Below are positions 35,809 to 45,013 of a stretch of DNA of 64,000 nucleotides, piece after piece; position 1 is the stretch's first letter; each line of letters starts with the position of its first letter. The notes beneath the pieces are model-generated. The model ran no database searches, was not told where the DNA came from, and saw only the letters and a program-made list of their open reading frames with translations. The position numbers and the translations under genes are program-made. Source of the DNA: Acidaminococcaceae bacterium (GTDB lineage Bacteria; Bacillota; Negativicutes; Acidaminococcales; Acidaminococcaceae). The DNA is taken from NCBI GenBank assembly GCA_017405945.1, contig JAFQZL010000003.1, forward strand, positions 1 through 64,000, read 5' to 3'.

Positions 35809-36522
35809 ATGATCCGGTTAAAAAGAATAATGGTGCTCTGCCTTGCGGCGTTGTTCCTTGTAAACCTGACGGTGTATGCTGCTTTAGCGCCAGATTCATT
35901 TACTTACAAAGTCAGTCAGGATGGTACAGTTATGTCTATACAAACCTGGGAATGCTTTTTAAATACAAATAATCAAAAGTCTGTTCAGCACAATGTGCGC
36001 TTAAAAGACAGCAGCGGCAGGGTAATCTATTCCCGGGATGCGCATACATACGATGGAACTGGAACCAGAGAAGGTACTTATAAATATTACGCCTATTTTC
36101 CTTACAGGATAAATATGGTCAAATGTAATCCCGGCAAGTATACATTAGTGATAAATTGCTGGACTAAATATGGCGTTTCTGCACAAAGAGTAATTCCTTT
36201 TACTTATGGCGGCGCCCCGGTTTTAAAATTCAGTTCTACAAAAGTGATTCGCAACAATAAAGGCGATCTGGTGCAGCGTTTCTCTTTCAGCCGTGCCAAC
36301 GTCAGCGGTAAAATGTTCCATGCCCAGATTTTTAACAGCAGGAACCAGCTTGTACGTTCTTTTAATTTTAGTGCAGGCAATTCTAACCAGCCTATTAGTT
36401 TCAGCTGGAACGGCTGGCCTGGCGGTAATTCGGCAATCCGCTGTCCCAAGGGTGTATATACGGTTAAATACTGGATTGACGGCCTTTCGCCCCGCACAGC
36501 GAACTTCACGCTGGCACTTTAA
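35809..36522 (+). CDS. secreted protein with FlgD/Ig-like beta domains
   Basis: 237 residues. Signal peptide (RLKRIMVLCLAALFLVNL, cleavage near YAA-LA). Two beta-rich halves; the second ends FSWNGWPGGN...CPKGVYTVKYWIDG, the pattern of FlgD-type Ig-like domains seen in surface or periplasmic proteins. No catalytic motif is visible. GGAGG precedes the ATG. It ends 20 bases before the DUF3298 gene, on the same strand, so probably in one operon. Confidence 0.62.
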   Translation: MIRLKRIMVLCLAALFLVNLTVYAALAPDSFTYKVSQDGTVMSIQTWECFLNTNNQKSVQHNVRLKDSSGRVIYSRDAHTYDGTGTREGTYKYYAYFPYRINMVKCNPGKYTLVINCWTKYGVSAQRVIPFTYGGAPVLKFSSTKVIRNNKGDLVQRFSFSRANVSGKMFHAQIFNSRNQLVRSFNFSAGNSNQPISFSWNGWPGGNSAIRCPKGVYTVKYWIDGLSPRTANFTLAL

Positions 36523-36542
36523 GAGAGGGAGGTGGATATCAC

Positions 36543-37895
36543 ATGAAAAAGGAAAAACTGCTGGCTGCTGCGCTGGCAGCAATATGTGCGTTTACGTTTG
36601 CGCCGGCTTTTGATACCGGCATTGCAGAAATGGATCTGTCCCGGCCTGCTTTTGCCCGGGCAAAAGATGCGGCAAACCGGGATGCGTCGCTGCATTCGCT
36701 GCCGCTGGTTACGGGCACGCATTATCTTTCAGACTGGGACGGGCCGTTTGAAATGCTTCGTTCCCACTGGACAGATATCCGTTTTTACGGAAACGCAAAA
36801 GCTCCTGAACAAAAAGTTGCACAGGCGCTGGCTGGTTTCAGCAGGATGAAAAGCGATGACTTTGGGAGAACGCGAAAGCTGATGCTTGCCGATTCCAAAG
36901 CAGACTGGAGCCAGCGGATCAAAGACGGTTCGCCTTATTACGGGCCATACTGGTTTACCGGCGATATTCTGGTACGCCGGTCTGATTCTGCTGCGGTTAG
37001 TTTTTTGGAGGACAAAGGTATATATGCAGGGGGAACGCATGGCAACAGCGAACTCGCGGCAAGAAATTATGACGCCCGTACAGGGAAGGAGTTACAGCTT
37101 TCCGACATATTTGTAAATAAATATACTCTGGCCGAAGCGATAAAAAAGCGGCTGAAGGAAGACTATCCCGACGCAGGCTTTATGGAAAACGGAGGGGCGG
37201 CTGCGGATGAGGCCGTGGACCGGATGATCAAAGAGGATTCGCTGGTCTGGACACTGGAACCATACGGCGTTACGTTCTGGTTCAATCCGTACCGGCTGGG
37301 CGGCACGTATGCAGAGGAAATGTTTGTGACGACGCTGTTCTATTTAGAATCGCCGGAGCTTTTCAAAAGGAATAAAGGAACAGACGCATTTGCCTGGCGC
37401 GCCCTGGAAAGATACTGCATGGATGTCCGCCTGTACACTGCCCTCCGTTTGTCCGGTAAACCCGGCGAAAAACTGACCGTGGGCCGCGATAACGATGGCA
37501 TACAAATTGAATTCCGGGGCGAAGAGTACAGAAACGAACTAGAATTAAGGAATACCGATATCCGTCCGACCCTTGTCAACTGCTCCGATGGCCGGAAATA
37601 TCTGTATGTGGATTACGAAGAGCCTGCCAGCAGATACAGCGCATTGTGTTACAAACTGTATGTGTATGACCTGAACGGGGCGTCGCCCCGGTTTGTGGGT
37701 GTGTATCCGATGACGCGGCTTGCTTCCTCTCTGAAGGATACGGCCAAACGCAGCTGGTATGTGATGAGCGATCCCGAGGATTTTTATATGACGGCTACGA
37801 TGGACAGCAATCTGGTTCCGGGGAAGCGGTTACGCTGCCGTGTCGGCGAAGACGGAGCGCCGGAAGTGCTCGAAGTGGAAGGCGCGAAAGGATAA
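36543..37895 (+). CDS. secreted RsiV/DUF3298-domain protein
   Basis: 450 residues with a signal peptide ending near AFA. Residues about 85-270 match the DUF4163/DUF3298 arrangement known from RsiV, an anti-sigma factor that binds lysozyme: YWFTGDILVRRSDS, then GGTHGNSELAARNYDARTGKELQLSDIF and the ADEAVDRM region. No N-terminal cytoplasmic anti-sigma part exists, so it is a free periplasmic or secreted version. The last ~170 residues are unassigned. GGGAGGTGG precedes the ATG. A lower-similarity relative lies at 12654. Confidence 0.72.
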   Translation: MKKEKLLAAALAAICAFTFAPAFDTGIAEMDLSRPAFARAKDAANRDASLHSLPLVTGTHYLSDWDGPFEMLRSHWTDIRFYGNAKAPEQKVAQALAGFSRMKSDDFGRTRKLMLADSKADWSQRIKDGSPYYGPYWFTGDILVRRSDSAAVSFLEDKGIYAGGTHGNSELAARNYDARTGKELQLSDIFVNKYTLAEAIKKRLKEDYPDAGFMENGGAAADEAVDRMIKEDSLVWTLEPYGVTFWFNPYRLGGTYAEEMFVTTLFYLESPELFKRNKGTDAFAWRALERYCMDVRLYTALRLSGKPGEKLTVGRDNDGIQIEFRGEEYRNELELRNTDIRPTLVNCSDGRKYLYVDYEEPASRYSALCYKLYVYDLNGASPRFVGVYPMTRLASSLKDTAKRSWYVMSDPEDFYMTATMDSNLVPGKRLRCRVGEDGAPEVLEVEGAKG

Positions 37896-37901
37896 TATGA
37901 T

Positions 37902-38357
37902 ATGAAAACGATTAAGATATTGCTTACGGCAATGATTATTTCATTAAGCGTTTTAATGGGCTGCGCATATGCCCGGGAGGACATCGAAGCACAGTGGGAA
38001 AAGAATGTAAAACAGCTGGGGGCTCATGATGAGTTTGTTACCAGCCAGTCAGGGGAGACGCGGACCGGCGTTGTTTATTTTGCGAAATGTCCGTTAAAGG
38101 ATTTTAAAATCCTGTCGCTGAAACTTGAAAAATTCGAAGATAAACCGGTCTTTCTGGCGCAAACCCTGTACACAAAAGAAGTACTGGATCCGGAACGGCC
38201 GCTGTTAGTAAAATTATGTCTGTACGGCTCGGTTCCCAATAACGGGTTTTCCTATACCGATGCCAGGGGAGAGACCCGGTATTATGCCATCAACGCAAGC
38301 GGCAAAGACGGAACCCTGTTACTCATTGATAATATTATAATTAAGTTTGAGAACTAA
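37902..38357 (+). CDS. small predicted lipoprotein
   Basis: 151 residues, unrecognised. Lipoprotein signal with lipobox SVLMGC (Cys about residue 21). The mature part is about 130 residues, alternating charged and hydrophobic, ending in an Ile/Asn-rich strand. It begins 6 bases after the DUF3298 gene, so the two are probably translated together. No sequence link to the CHAT gene can be seen except position. Confidence 0.6.
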   Translation: MKTIKILLTAMIISLSVLMGCAYAREDIEAQWEKNVKQLGAHDEFVTSQSGETRTGVVYFAKCPLKDFKILSLKLEKFEDKPVFLAQTLYTKEVLDPERPLLVKLCLYGSVPNNGFSYTDARGETRYYAINASGKDGTLLLIDNIIIKFEN

Positions 38358-38417
38358 AAGCATACAAATTCTGGATTTTGATGACGTATAATATATTATG
38401 CATAATTAAAACAGGCA

Positions 38418-39884
38418 ATGAAAATGAATAAGATAACACAGTATTTAAATTTTAGAAAATGGCCAAAAGCTAAACAACAGGAGTTTCTGTTTAATATTGT
38501 CCTCGGCATCGGGTTTATGGTTGCCTTTATTTTGCTGCAAAATACAGCGGCGCGCCAGGCAGTGATTAATTCCTGGTTCGATAAGTACATTGCCTGGAGA
38601 TATGAAATAGACAGCAATAAATTTATATTACAAAATGTATTGCCCGGTTTAAAAAAGAGTGATGCAAAAAAAGTTTCAGACAATATTGTGTTTTTGCGTT
38701 TCGACAGGCAGGCATTTAAGGCATTGGGACGCCCTGTTATTACGCCGCGGGATAAAGTGGCTGACCTGGTTAATATTGCCTATAAGGGCGGTGCCAAAGT
38801 TATCTATCTGGACATGCTGTTTTCCGAACGCGATTACTCTCCCGCCCCGGCGAAGCCGTTGGCGGGCGATGTTACAGCAAAAGACGGAGTAAGCAGGGAC
38901 AGGACATTGGAGGATTTACTCAATGAGATAAAGAACGATGCCGGGTCGCAGACAAAGGTTTTGCTTCCGTTTGAAACATATGAAATAGACGGAAAACTGA
39001 AGGATATCATATTCTCATCAAAAGGGGAGTCGATCATTGACAATCGTAAAATATTTGCAGTTACCCCGAAATTTACAAGGGGCAGTGATTCCCGCGCCCG
39101 TTTCTGGCTGCCGTATGAGGGATTAAAAGACCAGGATAATAAAGGAAAAACAGCCGATGTGCTCTGGTCAGTTCCAATGACTGCATTAAGCCTGTTTTAC
39201 GGAGACGGACAGCAGCTTGTAAAACTGAGAGAAGAGATTCTGAAAAGAGACAGATTTAACATTGACGATGCAGAATTCATACTCGGACTGCCGGATCGCG
39301 GCGGGGCCTTTACGTTTTACAGGGAGGACTATAAAAATAATGCTTCCGTCAGGGATTCGGAACATCTGCAATATAACAGGATACAATACACCCTTATGCA
39401 GGATCCGATTGATAAAAGGACTATAAGCAGTGACCATATCGGCAGCTGGATGAGAGACAGTTCCCATATAGATAATGAATATATTGAGTTTAAAGATAAG
39501 ATTGTAATTATCGGAAGAGACGATCCGGACTGTAAAGATTTCCACAATACTCCGGTTGGCGTGATGGCGGGAATGTATGTTCATGCAAACAGTATTGCGA
39601 CAGTCATGGGAGAAACGCAGCCGCATCTTACAACAACCGGCAGGCAGGTATTGGTTGACATGTTATTAATTCTGCTGACCGCCTACGGGTATGCGCTTTT
39701 GCCTTCATATTTAGTTAAATATTTCCTTACGCTTCTGACACTGGTTTTCGTTCCCTGTTCCTTTTTGTATTTTTGTCAGACAAATGAATTTGTTTATATC
39801 AGCTGGGCGTTTGCCAGCATAGGGGCATTGCGCTTATGGCTGTCTGTATTGTTTACCAAAATACAGCAGCGCGCCGGGCGGTGA
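38418..39884 (+). CDS. CHASE2-domain membrane sensor without output domain
   Basis: 488 residues. One N-terminal membrane helix (about 25-45), a large extracytoplasmic CHASE2 domain (about 60-420, with FLRFDRQAFKALGRP, GGAKVIYLDMLF and a C-terminal block FKDKIVIIGRDDPDC...TPVGVMAGMYVHANSI), then three hydrophobic helices (about 425-480). CHASE2 proteins normally carry a kinase, cyclase or similar module after these helices; here the protein stops. Its last codons overlap a 54-base copy of its own N-terminal region in another frame. A -10 TATAAT is at 38388. ATG 38418 or 38424 may start it. Confidence 0.8.
   Translation: MKMNKITQYLNFRKWPKAKQQEFLFNIVLGIGFMVAFILLQNTAARQAVINSWFDKYIAWRYEIDSNKFILQNVLPGLKKSDAKKVSDNIVFLRFDRQAFKALGRPVITPRDKVADLVNIAYKGGAKVIYLDMLFSERDYSPAPAKPLAGDVTAKDGVSRDRTLEDLLNEIKNDAGSQTKVLLPFETYEIDGKLKDIIFSSKGESIIDNRKIFAVTPKFTRGSDSRARFWLPYEGLKDQDNKGKTADVLWSVPMTALSLFYGDGQQLVKLREEILKRDRFNIDDAEFILGLPDRGGAFTFYREDYKNNASVRDSEHLQYNRIQYTLMQDPIDKRTISSDHIGSWMRDSSHIDNEYIEFKDKIVIIGRDDPDCKDFHNTPVGVMAGMYVHANSIATVMGETQPHLTTTGRQVLVDMLLILLTAYGYALLPSYLVKYFLTLLTLVFVPCSFLYFCQTNEFVYISWAFASIGALRLWLSVLFTKIQQRAGR
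38517..38570 (+). repeat. direct repeat copy 1 (N-terminal membrane segment of CHASE2 gene)
   Basis: 54 bases matching 39836-39889 at 42 positions by my count, with 29 of the last 33 identical. Here it encodes MVAFILLQNTAARQAVIN in the CHASE2 frame. Confidence 0.85.
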
Positions 39885-39889
39885 TTCAT
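39836..39889 (+). pseudogene. direct repeat copy 2: remnant of a second CHASE2 gene's N-terminus
   Basis: In the frame starting at 39836 this reads MAVCIVYQNTAARRAVIH, clearly homologous to the first membrane segment of the CHASE2 protein (38517-38570). It overlaps the end of the CHASE2 gene in a different frame, and its frame loses similarity after 39889. It is best explained as what is left of a tandem CHASE2 paralogue after a deletion, fused to the 3' end of the surviving gene. Confidence 0.65.
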
Positions 39890-39982
39890 CAAACGTTTTA
39901 CAGATGCTGTAAAAACTACGTTGTTATATTAAAAAAGTTTTTGTGTTTCATAAATATATTAAAAACGGAGGTGTACGAAATC

Positions 39983-40927
39983 ATGAAGAAACTTAACCTG
40001 AGAACAATCTTTTGTATCCTTGCGGTGATTGCATGTATGACATGCTCCGTTGCTTTTGCGGAAGATGAGGTTGCCGAATTTGTAAACTATGATGATATTG
40101 CGAATGAGGTTAAGATAATACATCCTGAAGGTTTGCAGCCAAAAGGCTCAAAAAGGCTGTTGTATAATGGCGATATAATTATGGGGGATACGCAGAAATT
40201 TTCAATAACATGTAAAGAACATGCGAGGGTGGTAAATTTAGATTCCAATGCCTGCATAATTATATATGAGCCGCCCACGGGGGCATCGCAAATCAGTAAT
40301 GTGGTACTGAATTCGCTGGGGCCGTTTTGTTCCGCTCCGAAAAATGTGGAAGGTTTTGTTTATGGCGGGACCCGCGGACCGGCATCTTCTGCCGCTGGCA
40401 GCAGCCTGAAAAAAGCAGCACAAAGCCTTACGCCCCGGCCGGGCTGGAACGTTACGCTCTTAAAGAATCAGGAAGTGAATTTCGCATGGAAAAATGCAAA
40501 TCATGAGACATTTGCCATTATTGACGGAAAGGGAAATAAAATTTATGAAAAGAATATCAAAAATCTCAATGGCCTGAGCATTGTTCCGGCAGATATTAAA
40601 CTGGAAGCCAATGTTCCGTATTCATGGGGTTATGACGGGGAATATACCGGGTATAAATTTACGGTTCTTGATTCACAGACAGAAACAGAAGTGATGGCGA
40701 AACTTGCGGAACTTGACAAAATGAAGCTGACAGATGAAGAGCGCGTTTCAAGGAAGGCTCTTCTTGTGCAATTGATCAGCGACAGCTTCCCGGATAAAGT
40801 CAATTTGTACTGGCTGAGTTCACAGTGGCTCGGAGAGTTTGATAATCTGGGAACTAATGAGAAACAGGCACAGTATTTGCTGCAGCGGTGCAAAAGACAC
40901 CTGGATCAGGAAATGAATCAAAACTGA
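39983..40927 (+). CDS. periplasmic FecR/DUF928-like protein of the CHAT cluster
   Basis: 314 residues, signal peptide ending near AFA-ED. The first ~110 mature residues resemble a FecR-type beta domain (LYNGDIIMGDTQKFSITCKEHARVV). The second half resembles DUF928/Ig-like proteins found with CHAT genes in cyanobacteria (VNFAWKNANHETFAIID..., a Trp-Gly strand, then helices with DEERVSRKALLVQLI). These matches are by pattern, not search. ATG 39983 has GGAGGTG upstream; an in-frame ATG at 39836 lies in the CHASE2 remnant. The gene ends 72 bases before the CHAT start chosen here. Confidence 0.62.
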   Translation: MKKLNLRTIFCILAVIACMTCSVAFAEDEVAEFVNYDDIANEVKIIHPEGLQPKGSKRLLYNGDIIMGDTQKFSITCKEHARVVNLDSNACIIIYEPPTGASQISNVVLNSLGPFCSAPKNVEGFVYGGTRGPASSAAGSSLKKAAQSLTPRPGWNVTLLKNQEVNFAWKNANHETFAIIDGKGNKIYEKNIKNLNGLSIVPADIKLEANVPYSWGYDGEYTGYKFTVLDSQTETEVMAKLAELDKMKLTDEERVSRKALLVQLISDSFPDKVNLYWLSSQWLGEFDNLGTNEKQAQYLLQRCKRHLDQEMNQN

Positions 40928-40999
40928 TACATGATTTTGCGCAAAAAATGCAGGCCGGGACCAATGTGTTGGAAATATGTTAGAAAGGGGCGTTTGAAA

Positions 41000-43900
41000 T
41001 TGCGTTTTCAGTACGGATTACTCGCGTTTTGTCTGGCTGTTAACATATTGAATGTACCAATGTCTGCTTATGCTGAAACAAAAGACGCGCCGTCAAAAAT
41101 CCGGCAGGAAAATAAAACGCCTGCATCAGAAGCAAACACTGTACAGTCTGACGATATACAACCTGACGAAATAACTGCAATCGGGAAGGCCCTTGAAGCA
41201 AAATCAAAGTTCTATAAAGATGTCAGTCCTTTTTTTGATTTACAACCTTTGCCCCGTTATTTACGTGATGGTAAAAAACAAATGCAAAAGTATGATGTAA
41301 ATACTGATAAGGGTATTAAGGAGTATGTAAATCACAGGCACGCGGAATATGAGAAGAAAGTTAAAAATCCTGTTCAGGCAAAAGCCATAAAGCTGAAGGC
41401 GGAGGACAGGCTGGACAGTGCTGTTAATGTTAGCCGGACAGCGTTTTTAAAGCTTGTGAAGGATTTAGAAAAAATATACAGTAATAAAAATCATTCATTA
41501 ATTCTGGCTGTAGAATCTTTACCTGGTGTTTTTAATATGGGTGTGCCTGAACATACCTTTATACAAGATCTTTTAGAACGTATAGAAAAGACAAAATACG
41601 GCGATGGCTTCCGGGACTACGGGTTAAGGCACGCTTCCGAGGATTTAACACAAATCATGCGTGCGGCTTTTGCGGAAAACGAGAAAAATTATTATTTAAA
41701 TAGTTTTAACGATTTAGAAAAAATGACGGAGGGCGTAAAACCTGAAACGTATGAAGATGAACTCCGACAAATGTTAAATATTATGTTTCGGGCTTTGGAA
41801 CAGGAAAATAATATAAACTTAAAAGCATTCCGGATTAAAAACCAGATAAACCTTCTGCAAAAGTTTTTTCCTGACAGAAAAGCGGATATATTGAAACGGG
41901 AAATCATGCTGGCAGATTGTTACAGTATTCTGGGTGAAAATGCCCGGGCAATCTCTGAAAGTAAAAGATTATTACCTTTAGTTCAGGACAGATTCGGAAA
42001 AGCAAGTGACGAAGCACTGTCCCTGATGGATATTTTGGGAAGAGAATATGAAGTCGCGGGAAAATATCATGACAGTGAAAGAATCATTACGGAAATGACA
42101 GAGATCCGGTCAGCAAAATACGGTACGGATTCCCCACAGGCGCTCTCCGGTTTGAATGCGATGGCCCGTATATATATTAAATTGGGAAACTATAATGAAG
42201 CGGGGGCATTATTAGGGAAAATTAATCCTGTCGCAAAACGGGTATTGCCGAAAGAAGATCCGGTCAGAAGTGACATTGGTCTTTCTCAATATATATTTAC
42301 TAAATTAATATTGAAGGATGACAATGATAAATTTGATCTCAGTTCTCTGCTGGTAAACGGAAATGGAACAGCAGCCGCGTTACGCAGGTTGAATACAGAC
42401 CGCGCGTTTGAACGATGGTTTAAAATGAATAACCTTTTGGGACTGGCCCTGAAATATGATTTGAAATCAGTTGCCGTGTGTATGGAAAAGTTCGGCGATA
42501 CCCATCATGTAACGCTAAGTACGTTGTGCGATCTCTGTAACACATATTTAAAACTTAATTGCCTGGAAGATTCGCTGGAATTAGCTGCTATTGTATTGCA
42601 AAAAAGCCGTGGGCGTTACGGTGAGATGCACCCGTGTACTGTGAACGCGTTACATACGCTGGCTGATGCGTACAGGGGATCGGGCAAAACTAAAGAAGCA
42701 AAGGAACTGGACGAACAGGCCCTGACTGTTTGCGGGACAGTGTTTGGCAATAATTCACTGGAAGAACTGGATGCCCGGGCAAGGTTAGCGCAGGACTATT
42801 GCCGGGAAAAGAAATTTGATCCGGCCATAAGTATATATGAAGAAGTAGTCCGTTCTTATAAAAGCCATGGAACTGACAACGCAAAGCTGTGGGACCTGAT
42901 GATAAATCTGGCGGAAGCATATGAATTAAACGGTGAGTATGCAAAAGCAATCAGTGTATGTGATGAGGTCAGCAGGTATAGCCCGGATCATTTTAAAATG
43001 GGGCAGCTCAATCAGGATCATATAAAAGCGGTGCATATTCTGGCCAGTTCATACAGGAATTCAGGCCAGACAGAATTTGCTATAGATAAATACATAGAAA
43101 TGCTGCAGGCGCTTGAAAAAGTCCGGCAAATTGATATTAAGAGAGATGAAAAACTTTCGCAATGGTTTGTTACCATGGTTCCCGCTTACAGAGAACTGGC
43201 CTCTGTATATCTCGCAGATGAACGTAAAGGAACTGAAATATTAAAACTGATGGATCTTTGCAAGGCGAGGATCCTGACAGAACGGTATCATGAACAGATG
43301 ATGCTGCACGCAGACGGAATCAGTGATGAAGAGCAAAAAGAGGTGGATGACCTTTTAAAAACCATACGGATTCATGACAGAGAGATGGAAACGGCTAAAC
43401 AAGACGGAGATCATGATTTCTACTTAAGTTTAACCGTTTCCAAAATGAGGCAGCTTGATAAATATTGGCGCTGTATAGCCGGTTTAAATGAGAAACACCC
43501 TGAAGTCATACGTTTTGGCGGTTTCAGTTTAACGAACAATTCGGATATCCTGCAAAAACTCCAGGCCATTCCCCGGGATGCCTGTTTCATTGACTTTACC
43601 GTGTTGCGGGAGAATAATCCGGATAACCTGCTTCTGGCCTGCATTGCCGGTCGTGACGGAACCGTTAAAGCGGTTCCGGTACCGGTTGATAAAAGCTTTT
43701 TTGATACCTGTCACATTTATCACGAAATACTTTCGTATCCCTCTCTTGAGCATATGCAGGGGGAAGATAAATATCTGTGGAAAAGGCAGGACGGAAGTTA
43801 CAAAATTGTAACGGATAACGAATATAAAGAGCCGGGCGCAAGCCGCGTCAGAACTGCGGAACAGTTTGAAAATGCGCGGCGGGAGTTAGCTGCCAGGATA

Positions 43901-44863
43901 AGCAAAAGCCTGATCGCGCCGGTGAAAGACGTGATACCGGCATCTGCATCCAGATGGATCATCTCTCCCGACGGGGCGTTGAACAACGTACCGTTTGAAA
44001 CGCTTGTATACAATGGAAAAGCACTTATTGATTCGAAAGATGTCAGTTACGTCCCGTCTTTATCCGTGCTGAAGATGATGCAGGACCTTGCGGCGGGACG
44101 GTCCCAGACAGCAGACCGTAAAGAACTGTTTGCGATGGGCTGCCCTGATTACGGCGGCTTTGCATCTGCCAAAAAGCGCAGCAGTATGCAGAATCTGGAA
44201 ACGTCTGTGCAGGCGGGTCATCCGAAAGGAAATTCCGGCATGGTAGCGCCGGATATCCTGTCTGAGTTGAAATGGAATGACCTTCCCGGAACCGGGAAAG
44301 AACTAAACGGAGTCTCCACGTTGTTTGCAAAAGACAGGCAAATTACTTTCAAGGGAAAAAATGCTTCCGAAAGTAATTTAAAATCCTTAGATAAAAAAGG
44401 AGAACTTGGAAAATATAAGTATCTTTTGTTTGCAACCCACGGGCTGTTCGTACCGGAATATCCGGAATTCAGCTCTATTGTATTAAGCCAGGACGCGGCG
44501 CAGAAGAATAAAGGATTCGGGAACGACGGTTACGTTACTGTCGGCGAATGGATGGGGTACAAACTCAACAGTGATTTAGTCTATCTGTCGGCGTGTGAAT
44601 CCGGGCGCGGGAAATACCAGGTTGGTGAAGGTATCGTTGGCATACCGTACGCGCTGACCCTGGCAGGCAACCAGAATACGGTGATGAGCCTGTGGAAGGT
44701 GGAAGACGAATCCACGGCAGAATTTTCAAAGGCGTTTTTTGAAAAACTGAGCCGGGGCGTGCCGCAGGTGAAAGCGTTAAACGATACGAAACGGGAATTT
44801 TTGCGACACAAGAGGTTCAGCAGCCCGTCAGTGTGGTCGGCGTTTCTGTTGTATGGGATTTAG
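41000..44863 (+). CDS. secreted TPR-CHAT caspase-like peptidase
   Basis: About 1287 residues. A signal peptide (RFQYGLLAFCLAVNILNVP, cleavage near AYA-ET) sends it out of the cytoplasm. The middle (about 270-870) is helical with TPR-like repeats. The C-terminal ~350 residues are a CHAT domain: ISPDGALNNVPFETLVY, catalytic His1147 in LFATHGLF, catalytic Cys1199 in LSACESGRG, and NTVMSLWKVED...FYEKL-like helices to the end. TTG 41000 is chosen (AGAAAGGGG upstream, compact signal peptide); ATG 40931 is in frame but lacks a binding site. CHAT peptidases cut proteins in defence and regulation; a periplasmic one is unusual. Substrate unknown. Confidence 0.85.
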   Translation: MRFQYGLLAFCLAVNILNVPMSAYAETKDAPSKIRQENKTPASEANTVQSDDIQPDEITAIGKALEAKSKFYKDVSPFFDLQPLPRYLRDGKKQMQKYDVNTDKGIKEYVNHRHAEYEKKVKNPVQAKAIKLKAEDRLDSAVNVSRTAFLKLVKDLEKIYSNKNHSLILAVESLPGVFNMGVPEHTFIQDLLERIEKTKYGDGFRDYGLRHASEDLTQIMRAAFAENEKNYYLNSFNDLEKMTEGVKPETYEDELRQMLNIMFRALEQENNINLKAFRIKNQINLLQKFFPDRKADILKREIMLADCYSILGENARAISESKRLLPLVQDRFGKASDEALSLMDILGREYEVAGKYHDSERIITEMTEIRSAKYGTDSPQALSGLNAMARIYIKLGNYNEAGALLGKINPVAKRVLPKEDPVRSDIGLSQYIFTKLILKDDNDKFDLSSLLVNGNGTAAALRRLNTDRAFERWFKMNNLLGLALKYDLKSVAVCMEKFGDTHHVTLSTLCDLCNTYLKLNCLEDSLELAAIVLQKSRGRYGEMHPCTVNALHTLADAYRGSGKTKEAKELDEQALTVCGTVFGNNSLEELDARARLAQDYCREKKFDPAISIYEEVVRSYKSHGTDNAKLWDLMINLAEAYELNGEYAKAISVCDEVSRYSPDHFKMGQLNQDHIKAVHILASSYRNSGQTEFAIDKYIEMLQALEKVRQIDIKRDEKLSQWFVTMVPAYRELASVYLADERKGTEILKLMDLCKARILTERYHEQMMLHADGISDEEQKEVDDLLKTIRIHDREMETAKQDGDHDFYLSLTVSKMRQLDKYWRCIAGLNEKHPEVIRFGGFSLTNNSDILQKLQAIPRDACFIDFTVLRENNPDNLLLACIAGRDGTVKAVPVPVDKSFFDTCHIYHEILSYPSLEHMQGEDKYLWKRQDGSYKIVTDNEYKEPGASRVRTAEQFENARRELAARISKSLIAPVKDVIPASASRWIISPDGALNNVPFETLVYNGKALIDSKDVSYVPSLSVLKMMQDLAAGRSQTADRKELFAMGCPDYGGFASAKKRSSMQNLETSVQAGHPKGNSGMVAPDILSELKWNDLPGTGKELNGVSTLFAKDRQITFKGKNASESNLKSLDKKGELGKYKYLLFATHGLFVPEYPEFSSIVLSQDAAQKNKGFGNDGYVTVGEWMGYKLNSDLVYLSACESGRGKYQVGEGIVGIPYALTLAGNQNTVMSLWKVEDESTAEFSKAFFEKLSRGVPQVKALNDTKREFLRHKRFSSPSVWSAFLLYGI

Positions 44864-45013
44864 GGAATTCCGTTTCCGGTACTGTAAACGCTTTAACAAA
44901 AAATCTGCTTAACGCCATATAAAATACAAAATTTTTATGCTTTTAATACCCATACTTAATTATTACCCAAACTTCGCATCTTTCAAAGCGTATATGCACG
45001 GGAGGCTATTGTT

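Noticed and set aside
39836-39982. 49-residue N-terminal extension of the FecR/DUF928-like protein
   Set aside because: It is the CHASE2 remnant and has no binding site; ATG 39983 has GGAGGTG and a proper signal peptide.
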